This document shows positions 24,496 to 32,383 of a stretch of DNA of 64,000 nt, one piece after another. Within the stretch, counting starts at the first letter, position 1. Each line of letters starts with the position of its first letter. Source of the DNA: Phenylobacterium sp. LH3H17. Its GTDB lineage: Bacteria > Pseudomonadota > Alphaproteobacteria > Caulobacterales > Caulobacteraceae. The notes beneath the pieces were generated by a model. That model saw only the letters and a list, made by a program, of their open reading frames with translations, was not told where the DNA came from and ran no database searches. The translations under genes and the position numbers were made by a program. The stretch is from the NCBI RefSeq assembly GCF_024298925.1, contig NZ_CP101283.1, positions 620,001-684,000 of the forward strand. The letters are read 5' to 3'.

Positions 24496-24520
24496 GGAAC
24501 CAGGGCCGCGCCTGGGGGTT
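24496..24520 (+). promoter_or_regulatory. Near-consensus EcfG-type promoter upstream of small membrane protein
   Basis: GGAAC (24496-24500), 16-bp spacer, GGTT (24517-24520). Only the first base of the -10 element differs from GGAAC-N16-CGTT. It ends 28 bp upstream of the ATG of the 76-residue membrane protein. One mismatch in a GC-rich genome means this could be chance. Confidence 0.35.
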
Positions 24521-24548
24521 GAGCCCATGGACGAGGTGGAGCCCAGAG

Positions 24549-24779
24549 ATGACCGACTACAGCGACTATACCGACGACAACCTCGCCGAGCCCCCGGAGA
24601 CCGAGGTCGTCCACTGGATGGATCGCCGCCCGATGACCATCGGGGCCGCGGGACTTTCCGGCGCGGTGGCCGGCGCCTTCCTGCTGGGGGCCGTGGCGGC
24701 CCTGGGGCTGGTCGTGCTCTCGACCCGGATCACTCCGCGGCCACGCTGGAACAATCTATTCTCTCGCTCGATCCATTGA
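24549..24779 (+). CDS. Small single-pass membrane protein
   Basis: 76 residues: acidic N-terminus (MTDYSDYTDDNLAEPP), then a glycine/alanine-rich membrane helix (about 34-58; GLSGAVAGAFLLGAVAALGLVVL) and a basic C-terminal end (RITPRPRW). Topology: inner membrane, N-out or N-in undetermined. Start ATG 24549 is preceded by GGAG. The 3' end overlaps the convergent histidine-phosphatase gene by 50 bp. Function unknown; a possible stress promoter lies upstream. Confidence 0.65.
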   Translation: MTDYSDYTDDNLAEPPETEVVHWMDRRPMTIGAAGLSGAVAGAFLLGAVAALGLVVLSTRITPRPRWNNLFSRSIH

Positions 24780-25320
24780 GCAGGCGATAGACGGCGTCCT
24801 GCGGGACGTCCTGGGCCCAGGTCTCAGCGCGTGAAAGGCCGAGATAGGCGCCGCGGACCACGCGGCCCGATCCGCCGTGGCAGACGATGACGATCTTGCG
24901 CTCCGGCTCGGGCGGCAGCTCGGCCAGCCAGTCGGCGACGCGCCCCTCGACCGCCTCATAGCTCTCGCCGTCGGGCGCCGCGAACTGCCACTGCCCGCGG
25001 GCGAAGGTGTCGGGGTTCTCTCGCGCCAGTTCGGCGCGCAGCCGTCCGTCCCAGGCGCCGAACGACACCTCGATCAGCCGGTGGTCGATCTCCGTCATGA
25101 TCCCGACCCGCGCGGCGATCGCCCTGGCGGTGGCCTGGGCGCGGCCGAGCGGGCTGGAGATCAGCCGCCAGCCGGACGGATCGCCGATCAGCTCGGCCAG
25201 CCGCTCGCCCATGGCCTGCGCCTGGGCGCGGCCGCGCTCGGTGAGGGGCGAGTCCAGGTGACCCTGCATCCGCCCCTCGGCGTTGAACGCCGTCTCGCCG
25301 TGCCGCGCCAGATAGATCAT
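24730..25320 (-). CDS. Histidine phosphatase superfamily (PGAM-like) protein
   Basis: 196 residues. The phosphohistidine motif LARHGET (His about residue 7) is at the N-terminus, with R in [13 protein letters not shown], the catalytic acid region SFGAWDG, and the second His in [10 protein letters not shown]. This fits phosphoglycerate-mutase-like phosphatases of broad substrate range. Start ATG 25318-25320 overlaps the end of the upstream SDR gene by 4 bp, making it the last gene in a leftward run from 28097. Confidence 0.9.
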   Translation of the reverse strand: MIYLARHGETAFNAEGRMQGHLDSPLTERGRAQAQAMGERLAELIGDPSGWRLISSPLGRAQATARAIAARVGIMTEIDHRLIEVSFGAWDGRLRAELARENPDTFARGQWQFAAPDGESYEAVEGRVADWLAELPPEPERKIVIVCHGGSGRVVRGAYLGLSRAETWAQDVPQDAVYRLLNGSSERIDCSSVAAE

Positions 25321-26102
25321 CGCTTGCGGCGGACCACCGGGTGGGAGGAGGACAGCCCGCCGTCGACCACGATGGCGTGGCCGTTGACATAGGAGGCCTC
25401 ATCGGAGGCCAGGAACAGGGCGGCGTTGGCGATCTCGATGGGCACGCCGCCGCGGGTGAGCGGGTTCAGTTGGCCGATCTTGTCCTCGTTCCCGCGGGCC
25501 CGGGCGCCGTCGAAGATCGGCTGGGTCATGCCGGTCTCGATCAGGCCGGGGCAGATGGCGTTGACCCGCACGCCCGTGCCGTAGAACTCGTTGGCCGCGG
25601 TCTGGGCCAGGCTGATGACGCCGGCCTTGGAGGCCGAATAGGGCGAGCCGCCCGCGCCCGAGCGGATGCCGGCCACCGAGGCGGTGCAGATGATCGAGCC
25701 CTTGCCAGCCGGGATCATCACGCGCGAGGCGTGCTTCACGGCCAGGAAAGCGCCGATCAGGTTGATGCGCAGGATCTCGGCCCAGAAGGCGCCGTCCTGC
25801 TCGTCGAAGGGCGTCCAGCCACCGGAGACGCCGGCATTGGCCCAGCATATGTCGAGCCCGCCGAAATCCTTGACCGCCCGGGCGATCAGGCTCTCGACGA
25901 AGGCCTCCTCGCCGGCGTCGCCGACCATGGCGACCGCCTTGCCGCCGGCGTCGGTCACCAGCTTGGCGGTGTCGTTCACCGCCTCGGCCTTGTCGGCGAT
26001 GACCAGGTTCGCGCCCTCTTTCGCGAACAGGATGGCGCTGGCCCGGCCGATGCCGCTGGCCGCGCCAGTGATGACGGCGGTCTTGCCGGAAAGTCGTCCC
26101 AT
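25317..26102 (-). CDS. Short-chain dehydrogenase/reductase (SDR)
   Basis: 261 residues. Rossmann glycine motif TGAASGIG at about 12-19, NAG in WANAGVSGG, the Ser in ICTASVAG, and YSASK catalytic Tyr/Lys. C-terminus ends in the usual [11 protein letters not shown]. The start at ATG 26102 has AAGGA seven bases upstream. Oxidises or reduces an alcohol/ketone with NAD(P). Sits between an alpha/beta-hydrolase gene (15-bp gap) and the phosphatase gene (4-bp overlap), suggesting a catabolic operon. Confidence 0.93.
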   Translation of the reverse strand: MGRLSGKTAVITGAASGIGRASAILFAKEGANLVIADKAEAVNDTAKLVTDAGGKAVAMVGDAGEEAFVESLIARAVKDFGGLDICWANAGVSGGWTPFDEQDGAFWAEILRINLIGAFLAVKHASRVMIPAGKGSIICTASVAGIRSGAGGSPYSASKAGVISLAQTAANEFYGTGVRVNAICPGLIETGMTQPIFDGARARGNEDKIGQLNPLTRGGVPIEIANAALFLASDEASYVNGHAIVVDGGLSSSHPVVRRKR

Positions 26103-26116
26103 GATGGTTTCCTTGT

Positions 26117-26956
26117 TCAAGCTTGGGCGCGCGCGGCGGCGGCCAGGATGGCGTCGATGAAGATGTCGTGGAGGGCCGGCGGCAGATCGTGGCCCATGCC
26201 GGGGATCACCCGCAGCTCGGCGCCGGGAATGGCGCTGGCGGTGGCTTCGCCGCCGACCCGCCGAACGAGCGGATCGTCGTCGCCGTGCAGGACCACGGTG
26301 GGGACACTCAGCTTGGCGAGCCGTTCAGTGCGGTCGCCGTCTGCGCGGATAGCGGCCATCTGGCGGGCCGAGCCGGTGGGATTGAAGGCTCGCCCATGCT
26401 CGGCGATGACCCGCTCGCGCAGGGCGCCCTCGGGCCAGGGATAGCCTGGGCTGCCGATGGTCAGGGCGTTTTTCACACCATGGGCGATGAAGGCTTCCCG
26501 GTCCGCCTCGGGATCCGGCGGGGCGGTGGTCAGGACCGCGCCGGCCTCCGGGGTCGGGTCCATGGTCCCCGGCGCGCCGCTGGCCGACATGATCGAGGTC
26601 AGCGACAGCACGCGGTCCGGATGCTCGATGGCCACGGCCTGGCCGATCATGCCGCCCATGGAGACCCCGGCCACGTGGGCCTTGTTCACGCCGACGGCGT
26701 CCAGCACCGCCACGGCGTCGGCGGCCATGTCGGAGAGCGAATAGGACTCGCCCGGCTTGAACCAGGTGGAGAGCCCGGTGTCGCGGTTGTCGAAGCGGAT
26801 GGCGCGATAGCCCTTGGCCACCAGCTTCTCGCAGAAAGCCGCCGGCCAGCGGGTCATCTGCGAGCCCAAGCCGTTGATCAGCAGGACGGCGGGCGCTTCG
26901 GCGGGGCCGAAGCTCTCGTACTCGATCTCGACGGCGCCGTTTTTCGCGCGGGGCAT
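26117..26956 (-). CDS. Alpha/beta-hydrolase (esterase/epoxide-hydrolase-like)
   Basis: 279 residues. Triad: Ser in [10 protein letters not shown], Asp in HGDDDPLV, His in GMGHDLPP; oxyanion loop INGLGSQM. The [10 protein letters not shown] motif is shared with a large group of bacterial hydrolases resembling TesE/DhaA-like esterases. Cytoplasmic. Start ATG 26954-26956. Lies upstream of the SDR gene in the same direction and downstream of a quinone oxidoreductase gene, with repeat copy 2 in between. Confidence 0.9.
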   Translation of the reverse strand: MPRAKNGAVEIEYESFGPAEAPAVLLINGLGSQMTRWPAAFCEKLVAKGYRAIRFDNRDTGLSTWFKPGESYSLSDMAADAVAVLDAVGVNKAHVAGVSMGGMIGQAVAIEHPDRVLSLTSIMSASGAPGTMDPTPEAGAVLTTAPPDPEADREAFIAHGVKNALTIGSPGYPWPEGALRERVIAEHGRAFNPTGSARQMAAIRADGDRTERLAKLSVPTVVLHGDDDPLVRRVGGEATASAIPGAELRVIPGMGHDLPPALHDIFIDAILAAAARAQA

Positions 26957-26973
26957 GGGTGTCCTTCCTCCTC

Positions 26974-27113
26974 AGATCCTCCCCCAGCGCGCAGCGGCTT
27001 GGGGGAGGTGGCTCGGAGCGAAGCGGAGAGACGGAGGGGGTTGAAACGCCCGAAAGCGAGTCAAGTCCCCCTCAGCCGGCTTCGCCGACAGCTCCCCCAG
27101 AGGGGGAGCATCT
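26974..27113. repeat. Palindromic GC-rich intergenic repeat, copy 2
   Basis: Left end AGATCCTCCCCCAGCGCGC, centre GGAGGGGGTTGAA and AAGTCCCCCTCAGC, right end CTCCCCCAGAGGGGGAGCATCT. About 140 bp between a hydrolase and an oxidoreductase gene of the same direction. It has the mixed-end form (AGATCC at one end, GGAGCATCT at the other), the same as the inverted copy at 49111-49253. Confidence 0.9.
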
Positions 27114-27131
27114 ATCATTCGTCGTTCGCGG

Positions 27132-28097
27132 CTACGGCACCAGCACAACGCGGCCGACGGCGGCGCGGCTTTCGATATAGGCGTGGGCCTCGGCGGCTTC
27201 CGACAGCTTGAAGACCTTGTCGACCACCACCTCGAGTTCGCCCTTGGCGGCGTCATTGATCAGCTGCTGGATGTTGTCGTGCACGCGGTCCGTGCCGATC
27301 TCAGCGCCCAGGAAGACGCCCGACAGCGAGCGGTTGCCGCCCATCATCGAGCCCACATCCACCACCATGGGCTCGCGCCCGGCGGCGCCGACCATGGAGA
27401 CCCGGCCGCGATAGGCCAGGGCGTTGATCGAGCCCTGCAGGGTGGGACCGCCGACCGAGTCGACGATGACATCCACGCCCTTGTTGTCGGTCAGACGCTT
27501 GGCTTCGCGGACCACATCGTCACGGGTGTAGTTGATGCCGTGGTCGAGGCCGAGCGGCTTCAGCCGCTCCAGCCGTTCGTCGGAGGAGGCGGTGGCGAGG
27601 ATCAGGCTGGCCCCGCCGCGCTTGGCGAGTTGGATAGCGGCCACGCCGACGCCCGAGGCGCCGGCCTGGACCAGGACCGTCTCGCCCTTCTTCAGGCGGC
27701 CGAACTCGAACAGGCAATCGTGCGCGGTGCCGAAGGTCACCGGGATGGCCGCGGCCTTCTTGACGTCGAAGCCGTCGGGGATCGGCCAGCAGTTGCGGGC
27801 GGGGACCGAGCGCAGCTCGGCATGGCTGCCCCAGTTGTTCACGGTGGCGACCTTCTGGCCGACCTTCAGATGGGTGACCTCGGCGCCGACTTCGACGATC
27901 TCGCCGGCGGCCTGGTAGCCGACCACGTGGGGAACGGTCATCAGCGGGCCGCGCCAGCGATTGAGGGTGTCGCCGCCCTCGATGGCCACCGCCTCGACGC
28001 GGATCACGACGCCCTTGGGATGGCAGGCGGGGTCGGGGACATCCTCGTACTTCAGGACCTCGGGACCGCCGTTCTCGTAATAGACCGCCGCCTTCAT
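27132..28097 (-). CDS. Zinc-free MDR family NADPH:quinone oxidoreductase-like
   Basis: 321 residues of the medium-chain reductase fold. GroES-like N-terminal domain with GGDTLNRWRG and VVGYQAAGEIVEVG, then the nucleotide-binding domain with AGASGVGVAAIQLA. The structural-zinc cysteines of alcohol dehydrogenases are missing, so it belongs to the quinone-oxidoreductase group that reduces quinones or enals using NADPH. Good GGGAGAAGG ribosome-binding site. First gene of the leftward run to 24730, with a TetR-like inverted repeat upstream. Confidence 0.9.
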   Translation of the reverse strand: MKAAVYYENGGPEVLKYEDVPDPACHPKGVVIRVEAVAIEGGDTLNRWRGPLMTVPHVVGYQAAGEIVEVGAEVTHLKVGQKVATVNNWGSHAELRSVPARNCWPIPDGFDVKKAAAIPVTFGTAHDCLFEFGRLKKGETVLVQAGASGVGVAAIQLAKRGGASLILATASSDERLERLKPLGLDHGINYTRDDVVREAKRLTDNKGVDVIVDSVGGPTLQGSINALAYRGRVSMVGAAGREPMVVDVGSMMGGNRSLSGVFLGAEIGTDRVHDNIQQLINDAAKGELEVVVDKVFKLSEAAEAHAYIESRAAVGRVVLVP

Positions 28098-28117
28098 GCG
28101 CCTTCTCCCAATAACTT

Positions 28118-28129
28118 AAACAAATGTTT
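28118..28129 (-). promoter_or_regulatory. Inverted repeat AAACA-N2-TGTTT upstream of the quinone oxidoreductase
   Basis: AAACA-AA-TGTTT, 20 bp upstream of the start codon in A/T-rich DNA. Short A/T-rich inverted repeats of this kind are typical operators of TetR-family regulators of acyl or xenobiotic metabolism, but no such regulator is adjacent. Confidence 0.4.
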
Positions 28130-28293
28130 GACCGGAAGCTAACCGGGCGGAAGGGCGCCGCGCAAGGGAAAGCCCGGCGTCGCCTGCGGATTTGGCGGGC
28201 GCAGCGCCGGGAGTGTTTAGATTGTCGTGTTCGGCGGTTCTGTTCGCTAGGGTCGAGACCTGATTCTCCCGCAGGAACTGGCGACCCAATCGC

Positions 28294-29979
28294 ATGGACG
28301 CCGAACGAGACGCCAAGGCCGCCCTGGTCATCGAGGCGATGTATCGGATCGCCGCGGACCTGGAGAACTGGGAACAGCTCATCGACGCCCTGGGCGCCGA
28401 GGGCGAGGATGAAGACCCTTCCGTCCAGTCGATCCGCGACCTGGCTCACAGCGAGGACATCGCCCGCCTGCTGAGCCGGGCCGACGAGGGGCCGGGCGCC
28501 GGTCACCAACTCCGACGCGACATCGGTTGGATGGTGCTGTCGCCGCAGGGGCGGGCGATCGCGGCCAACCCGGCGGCCCATGCGGTGATCGAGGATGGCC
28601 TGGGCCAGTTGCGGCTCGGAGACGCGCCAGCCTTCTCCGATCCGGCGAACGGAGAGGCCCTGACCCAGGCGCTGGGCCAGGCCCGTGGTCTGGCCGGAGG
28701 TCGCATCATCCTGAAGCTGCAGCGCGACGCCGAGGAGGGCCCGCGCTTCGCCTACCTGATCCCGGCCCGCGACCTGCCCGGCGGGGTAGGTCCCGCGGAG
28801 CTGGCGGAGGACGCCTTCGCAGTCGTGTTCCCGGCTATCGAGGAGACTGGGCGGCTGTGGGCGGCCATGCGGGAGAGCTTCGGCCTCACCGCCGCCGAGG
28901 TCCGGCTGGCCGTCAAGCTGAGGGATGGGCGCACCCTGAAGGAGGCCGCGGACGAGCTGGAGGTCAGCGTCAACACCGTGCGCAACCAGCTTCGCGCCAT
29001 CTTCGACAAGATGGGGTTGAACCGGCAGAGCGACCTGATCCGGGCTCTGACGGAGCTGTCGGCCGTGGCCAACGCCATGGACGCCGCCGGGCCCGAACCG
29101 CAGATTGCGCACCCTGTCGCCGACGCGCCCACGGTGCGCAGCATCGTGCTGGGCGACGGCCGGCGGCTGGCCTATCGCGACTATGGCGATCCCGACGGCC
29201 GGGCGATCCTGTCCTTCCACGAGGGCCTGGGCTCGTCGCTGATGCCGCCGGGCACCCATGGGCTGGCCCGCGAGCTGGGCCTGCGGATCATCAGCGCCGA
29301 ACGGCCCGGGTTCGGCCAGTCCGATCCGCGGCCGGACTACAGTTTCGATGGCGTGGCCCAGGACATGGTCGAACTGTGCGACCGACTGGAGCTCAGGAAG
29401 CTGCAGATCGGCGCCCTGCTGTCGGGCGCCCCCTCGGCCCTGCAAACTGCGATTCGGCTGGGATCACGGGTCACTCAGGTCCACCTCTATTCCGGCCGGC
29501 CGCCCCGGCGGCTGGAAAACGCCCCTCGCAGCGCGCTCGCACAGTTCCGCGCCCGCATCGAGAGCAATCCCTGGGTGGTCGAGACCCTGTTCGCGGTGCT
29601 GCGGCTGCGGAACTCGCCGGCCCAGGTGGAGAAGGTGGTGCGCCGATCGATCGCCCATTCCCCCAGCGACCGGGCCTTCGTGGAGGCGCACCCCGAGGTG
29701 CTGCCCTTCATCTCCGCCTATGTGGCCGAGGCCCTGGCGCGCACGAGCCGTGGGCCGGCCGACGAGGTACGCGCCTTCCGACGAGGCCAGAACCAGACGA
29801 TAAGCGCGCTGCGGGCGCCGCTGGTGGTCTGGCACGGGGCGGAGGACGTGATGGCCCCGCTCCCCGACCTGCTGGCCTTCCTGGGCGACACCCCCCACGA
29901 GGTGCGGATCAAGCCGGGCATAGGCCACCTGCTGGCCTTGAAGCATTGGGAGGAGATCCTGCGCGACGCCGCGGCATAG
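28294..29979 (+). CDS. LuxR-type HTH fused to an alpha/beta-hydrolase-like domain
   Basis: 561 residues in three parts: an N-terminal sensor-like region (about 1-190), a LuxR helix-turn-helix (about 195-250; FGLTAAEVRLAVKL, LEVSVNTVRNQLRAIFDKMG), and an alpha/beta-hydrolase domain (about 270-561) with FHEGLGSS oxyanion region, HGAEDVM Asp and GIGHLL His. Where the catalytic GxSxG should be, the sequence is IGALLSGAPSAL, so the nucleophile elbow is not canonical and the hydrolase may serve as a ligand sensor. The fusion suggests a transcription factor controlled by a small ester or acyl molecule. Stands alone with 196 bp upstream. Confidence 0.85.
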   Translation: MDAERDAKAALVIEAMYRIAADLENWEQLIDALGAEGEDEDPSVQSIRDLAHSEDIARLLSRADEGPGAGHQLRRDIGWMVLSPQGRAIAANPAAHAVIEDGLGQLRLGDAPAFSDPANGEALTQALGQARGLAGGRIILKLQRDAEEGPRFAYLIPARDLPGGVGPAELAEDAFAVVFPAIEETGRLWAAMRESFGLTAAEVRLAVKLRDGRTLKEAADELEVSVNTVRNQLRAIFDKMGLNRQSDLIRALTELSAVANAMDAAGPEPQIAHPVADAPTVRSIVLGDGRRLAYRDYGDPDGRAILSFHEGLGSSLMPPGTHGLARELGLRIISAERPGFGQSDPRPDYSFDGVAQDMVELCDRLELRKLQIGALLSGAPSALQTAIRLGSRVTQVHLYSGRPPRRLENAPRSALAQFRARIESNPWVVETLFAVLRLRNSPAQVEKVVRRSIAHSPSDRAFVEAHPEVLPFISAYVAEALARTSRGPADEVRAFRRGQNQTISALRAPLVVWHGAEDVMAPLPDLLAFLGDTPHEVRIKPGIGHLLALKHWEEILRDAAA

Positions 29980-30076
29980 TCCATTTGCGTCATGCGCGGC
30001 CGTCGCACCTGTGTTTCCTTCGCTCCGACTGGAGAGGCCGAGCTTGGGGGAGTTTCGGTCGATCACAGCTCAAAGG

Positions 30077-30105
30077 CGGACGCGGCCCCCCACGGGCTGC
30101 GTCCG
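30077..30105. terminator. Bidirectional hairpin terminator
   Basis: CGGACGCGGCCC and GGGCTGCGTCCG form a 12-bp stem (one G-T pair) with a short loop, followed on the plus strand by TTGTCGTTT. Placed between the convergent LuxR-hydrolase and aminotransferase genes, so it can end both. Confidence 0.7.
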
Positions 30106-30132
30106 TTGTCGTTTCAGGACGACGATTGAAGG

Positions 30133-31296
30133 TCAGCCGTTGCGCTTCACATAGGCGCGGATGGCGGCGATCACCTGGTCCTGGTGGTCGGGGGTGAGAT
30201 AGGGGTGCATGGGCAGGCTCATCACCACCTTCGACTTGGCCTCGGTGACCGGCAGCCCTCCAGGCGCCGGATAGACCGAATAGACGTCCTGCCTGTGGAT
30301 CGGGATCGGATAGTAGACGGCGCTGGGGATGTCCTGGCTTTTCAGGTGCGCGGCCAGGCCGTCGCGGTCCGGCGTCTCGATGGTGTACTGGGCCCACACC
30401 GAGACCCCGCCATCGATCACCCTCGGCACGGTCACCAGGTCGCCGAGACCCTGGGCGTAGCGGTCGGCGACCTCGTTGCGCGCTCGGATCTCGTCGTCGA
30501 AGATGGTCAGCTTCTGCAGCAAGACCGCGGCCTGGATGGTGTCCATGCGGCTGTTCATGCCGATGCGCAGGTTCAGGTACTTGGGGTCGTGCTCGAAGGT
30601 GCGGCCCACCAGGTCGGACTTCACCGCCTGGCCGTGCACGCGCAGGCTGACCAGCAGGTCGTTCAGCCGCTCGTCCTTGCACAGCACCGCCCCGCCATCG
30701 CCGTAGCAGCCGAGCGGCTTGGCCGGGAAGAAGCTGGTGGTGGTGACGTCGGCCCAATGGATCGGGTGCCGGCCGTTCAGCGTGCAGCCGAAGCCCTGGG
30801 CGGAATCGGCGATCAGCTTCAGGCCGTGCTTGCGGGCCACCGCGGCGATGGCCGGATAGTCCGCCGGCTGGCCGAACAGGTCGACGGCGATCACGGCCCT
30901 TGGGGTCAGCTTGCCTTCGGCCTTCACCGCGGCGACGGCGGCGTCCAGCTTGGCTGGGTCGAGATTGTAGGTGTCCGGCAGGATATCGACGAAGACCGGC
31001 GAGGCGCCGACCAGGGGCATGGCCTCGGCGGTGGCGGCGAAGGTGAAGGACGGGCAGAAGACCGCGTCGCCCGGCCCGATCTCCCACGCCATCAGCGGCA
31101 GAACCAGGGCTTCGGTCCCCGAGCCGCAGGACAGCACGAACGGCGCCTGGCCATAGTCGGACATCGCCCGTTCGAACTCGGCGATCTCCGGCCCCATGAT
31201 GTAGGCGCCCGAGCGCACCACCTTGAGGATGGCGTCCTCCAGCGGCTGGCCGAGGCGGGCCCGCTGGGCCTGGAGGTCGATGAACGGAATGGGCAT
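30133..31296 (-). CDS. DegT/DnrJ/EryC1/StrS-family sugar aminotransferase
   Basis: 387 residues. PLP-dependent type I fold: IPFIDLQAQRARLG start, GSGTEALVLPL, SCPSF-type region VFCPSFTFAATA, D-x-A/E in LIADSAQGFG, and the PLP Lys in SFFPAKPLGCYGDGG. Family members transfer an amino group to 3- or 4-keto nucleotide sugars for O-antigen, capsule or antibiotic sugars; the opening resembles WbpE-type enzymes for UDP-2,3-diamino sugars. Start ATG 31294-31296. No glycan cluster surrounds it in the window, so the product sugar cannot be deduced. Confidence 0.9.
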   Translation of the reverse strand: MPIPFIDLQAQRARLGQPLEDAILKVVRSGAYIMGPEIAEFERAMSDYGQAPFVLSCGSGTEALVLPLMAWEIGPGDAVFCPSFTFAATAEAMPLVGASPVFVDILPDTYNLDPAKLDAAVAAVKAEGKLTPRAVIAVDLFGQPADYPAIAAVARKHGLKLIADSAQGFGCTLNGRHPIHWADVTTTSFFPAKPLGCYGDGGAVLCKDERLNDLLVSLRVHGQAVKSDLVGRTFEHDPKYLNLRIGMNSRMDTIQAAVLLQKLTIFDDEIRARNEVADRYAQGLGDLVTVPRVIDGGVSVWAQYTIETPDRDGLAAHLKSQDIPSAVYYPIPIHRQDVYSVYPAPGGLPVTEAKSKVVMSLPMHPYLTPDHQDQVIAAIRAYVKRNG

Positions 31297-31385
31297 CTGG
31301 CGATCCGGCGATTGAAGCGGCGCGCTTCATGGCATGGGGAGTCTATCGGAGCCAAACACGCTTGGTGACGGATTTTTGCGTCCGC

Positions 31386-32285
31386 TCAGGCCATCGTGGC
31401 CCGTACGAGACCCAGGAACCAGTCGACCCCCGGATCGGCGCCTTCGCGGCGCACCGCCTGGATGTCGAAGGACCAGAGCTCGAAGTCGGCCTTAAGGATC
31501 TGCAGACCCAGCCGCTCGGCGTATCGCCGGGCCAATCGTTCCGGGCAGGTGGCGAGGGCGTCGGTGACCGAGACCATGTCCAGGGCGGTCAGCCAGCCGG
31601 GAACGGCGGCGACCATGTTTCCAGTGTCCGCGGTCTCCGAAGCCTGAACTCCCACCTCGCCTTGTGCATAGGCGAAGATGTGACGGCCGGCGTTGTAGGC
31701 AGCCAAGTCTATGTCGCCCCTGAGGGTCGGATGGTCGCGCCGCGCAACCACGCAGTAGCGGTCTGAGAACAAGGGCTCGGCGGTTACGCCGGCCGGCAGG
31801 GCCCCGAAGCGGCCGATCGCCAGGTCGGCCTCGCCCCGGCGCAGCCCGTCCAGCGCCGCCGCCTGGGCCGCGTGTCCGATGGCGAAGGAAACGCCGGGCG
31901 CTTCCTGGCGCAGCGCCTCGATCATCGGTCCGCCGATCAGGGCGGTGACGAACTCAGGGGCGGCGATGTTGAAGCGACGGCCGCTGCGGGCGGGATCGAA
32001 GCCGTCATGGGGCTTGAGCGCCTGGCCGGCCATCTCGATCAAGGCCTCGATGCGCGGGCCCAGTTCCAGGGCGCGGCGGGTCGGCTCCAGGCCGTGGGGC
32101 CGGCGCACGAACAGCGGATCGTCGAACAGGTCGCGCAGGCGGGTCAGGGCGTGGCTGACCGCCGATGGTGTGAGCCCCAGGCGGCGCGCGGTCTCGCTGG
32201 CCCGGCCGCAGCGGAGCAGCTCGCGGAAGACCAGCAGCAGGCCGCCGTCCAGCCGACGTATTTGATTGAGATCGAATTCACTCAT
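31386..32285 (-). CDS. LysR-family regulator with start codon inside an inverted repeat
   Basis: 299 residues. Winged HTH: LLLVFRELLRCGRASETARRLGLTPSAVSHALTRLRDLFDDPLFVR, close to the NodD/PcaQ-type subgroup with the FDDPLFVR motif, then a periplasmic-binding-like effector domain. The ATG (32283-32285) lies in the loop of an 11-bp perfect inverted repeat; no ribosome-binding site precedes it. It is transcribed towards the aminotransferase gene but ends 89 bp short of its start. Targets unknown. Confidence 0.92.
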   Translation of the reverse strand: MSEFDLNQIRRLDGGLLLVFRELLRCGRASETARRLGLTPSAVSHALTRLRDLFDDPLFVRRPHGLEPTRRALELGPRIEALIEMAGQALKPHDGFDPARSGRRFNIAAPEFVTALIGGPMIEALRQEAPGVSFAIGHAAQAAALDGLRRGEADLAIGRFGALPAGVTAEPLFSDRYCVVARRDHPTLRGDIDLAAYNAGRHIFAYAQGEVGVQASETADTGNMVAAVPGWLTALDMVSVTDALATCPERLARRYAERLGLQILKADFELWSFDIQAVRREGADPGVDWFLGLVRATMA

Positions 32286-32299
32286 GACGTGAATTCGAT
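32271..32299 (-). promoter_or_regulatory. 11-bp inverted repeat flanking the LysR start codon
   Basis: ATCGAATTCAC and GTGAATTCGAT, perfect 11-base arms, with the seven-base spacer TCATGAC that contains the start codon. In mRNA it would fold into a hairpin presenting AUG in the loop; as DNA it would be an operator for autoregulation. Confidence 0.75.
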
Positions 32300-32383
32300 A
32301 AATCGCAATCTAACCGAGGTCCAGGCTTTGCGGCGCCCCCGCCGGTGGGCCGGCGCAAGACATTCTCGGCCGTGAGCCGTCAG

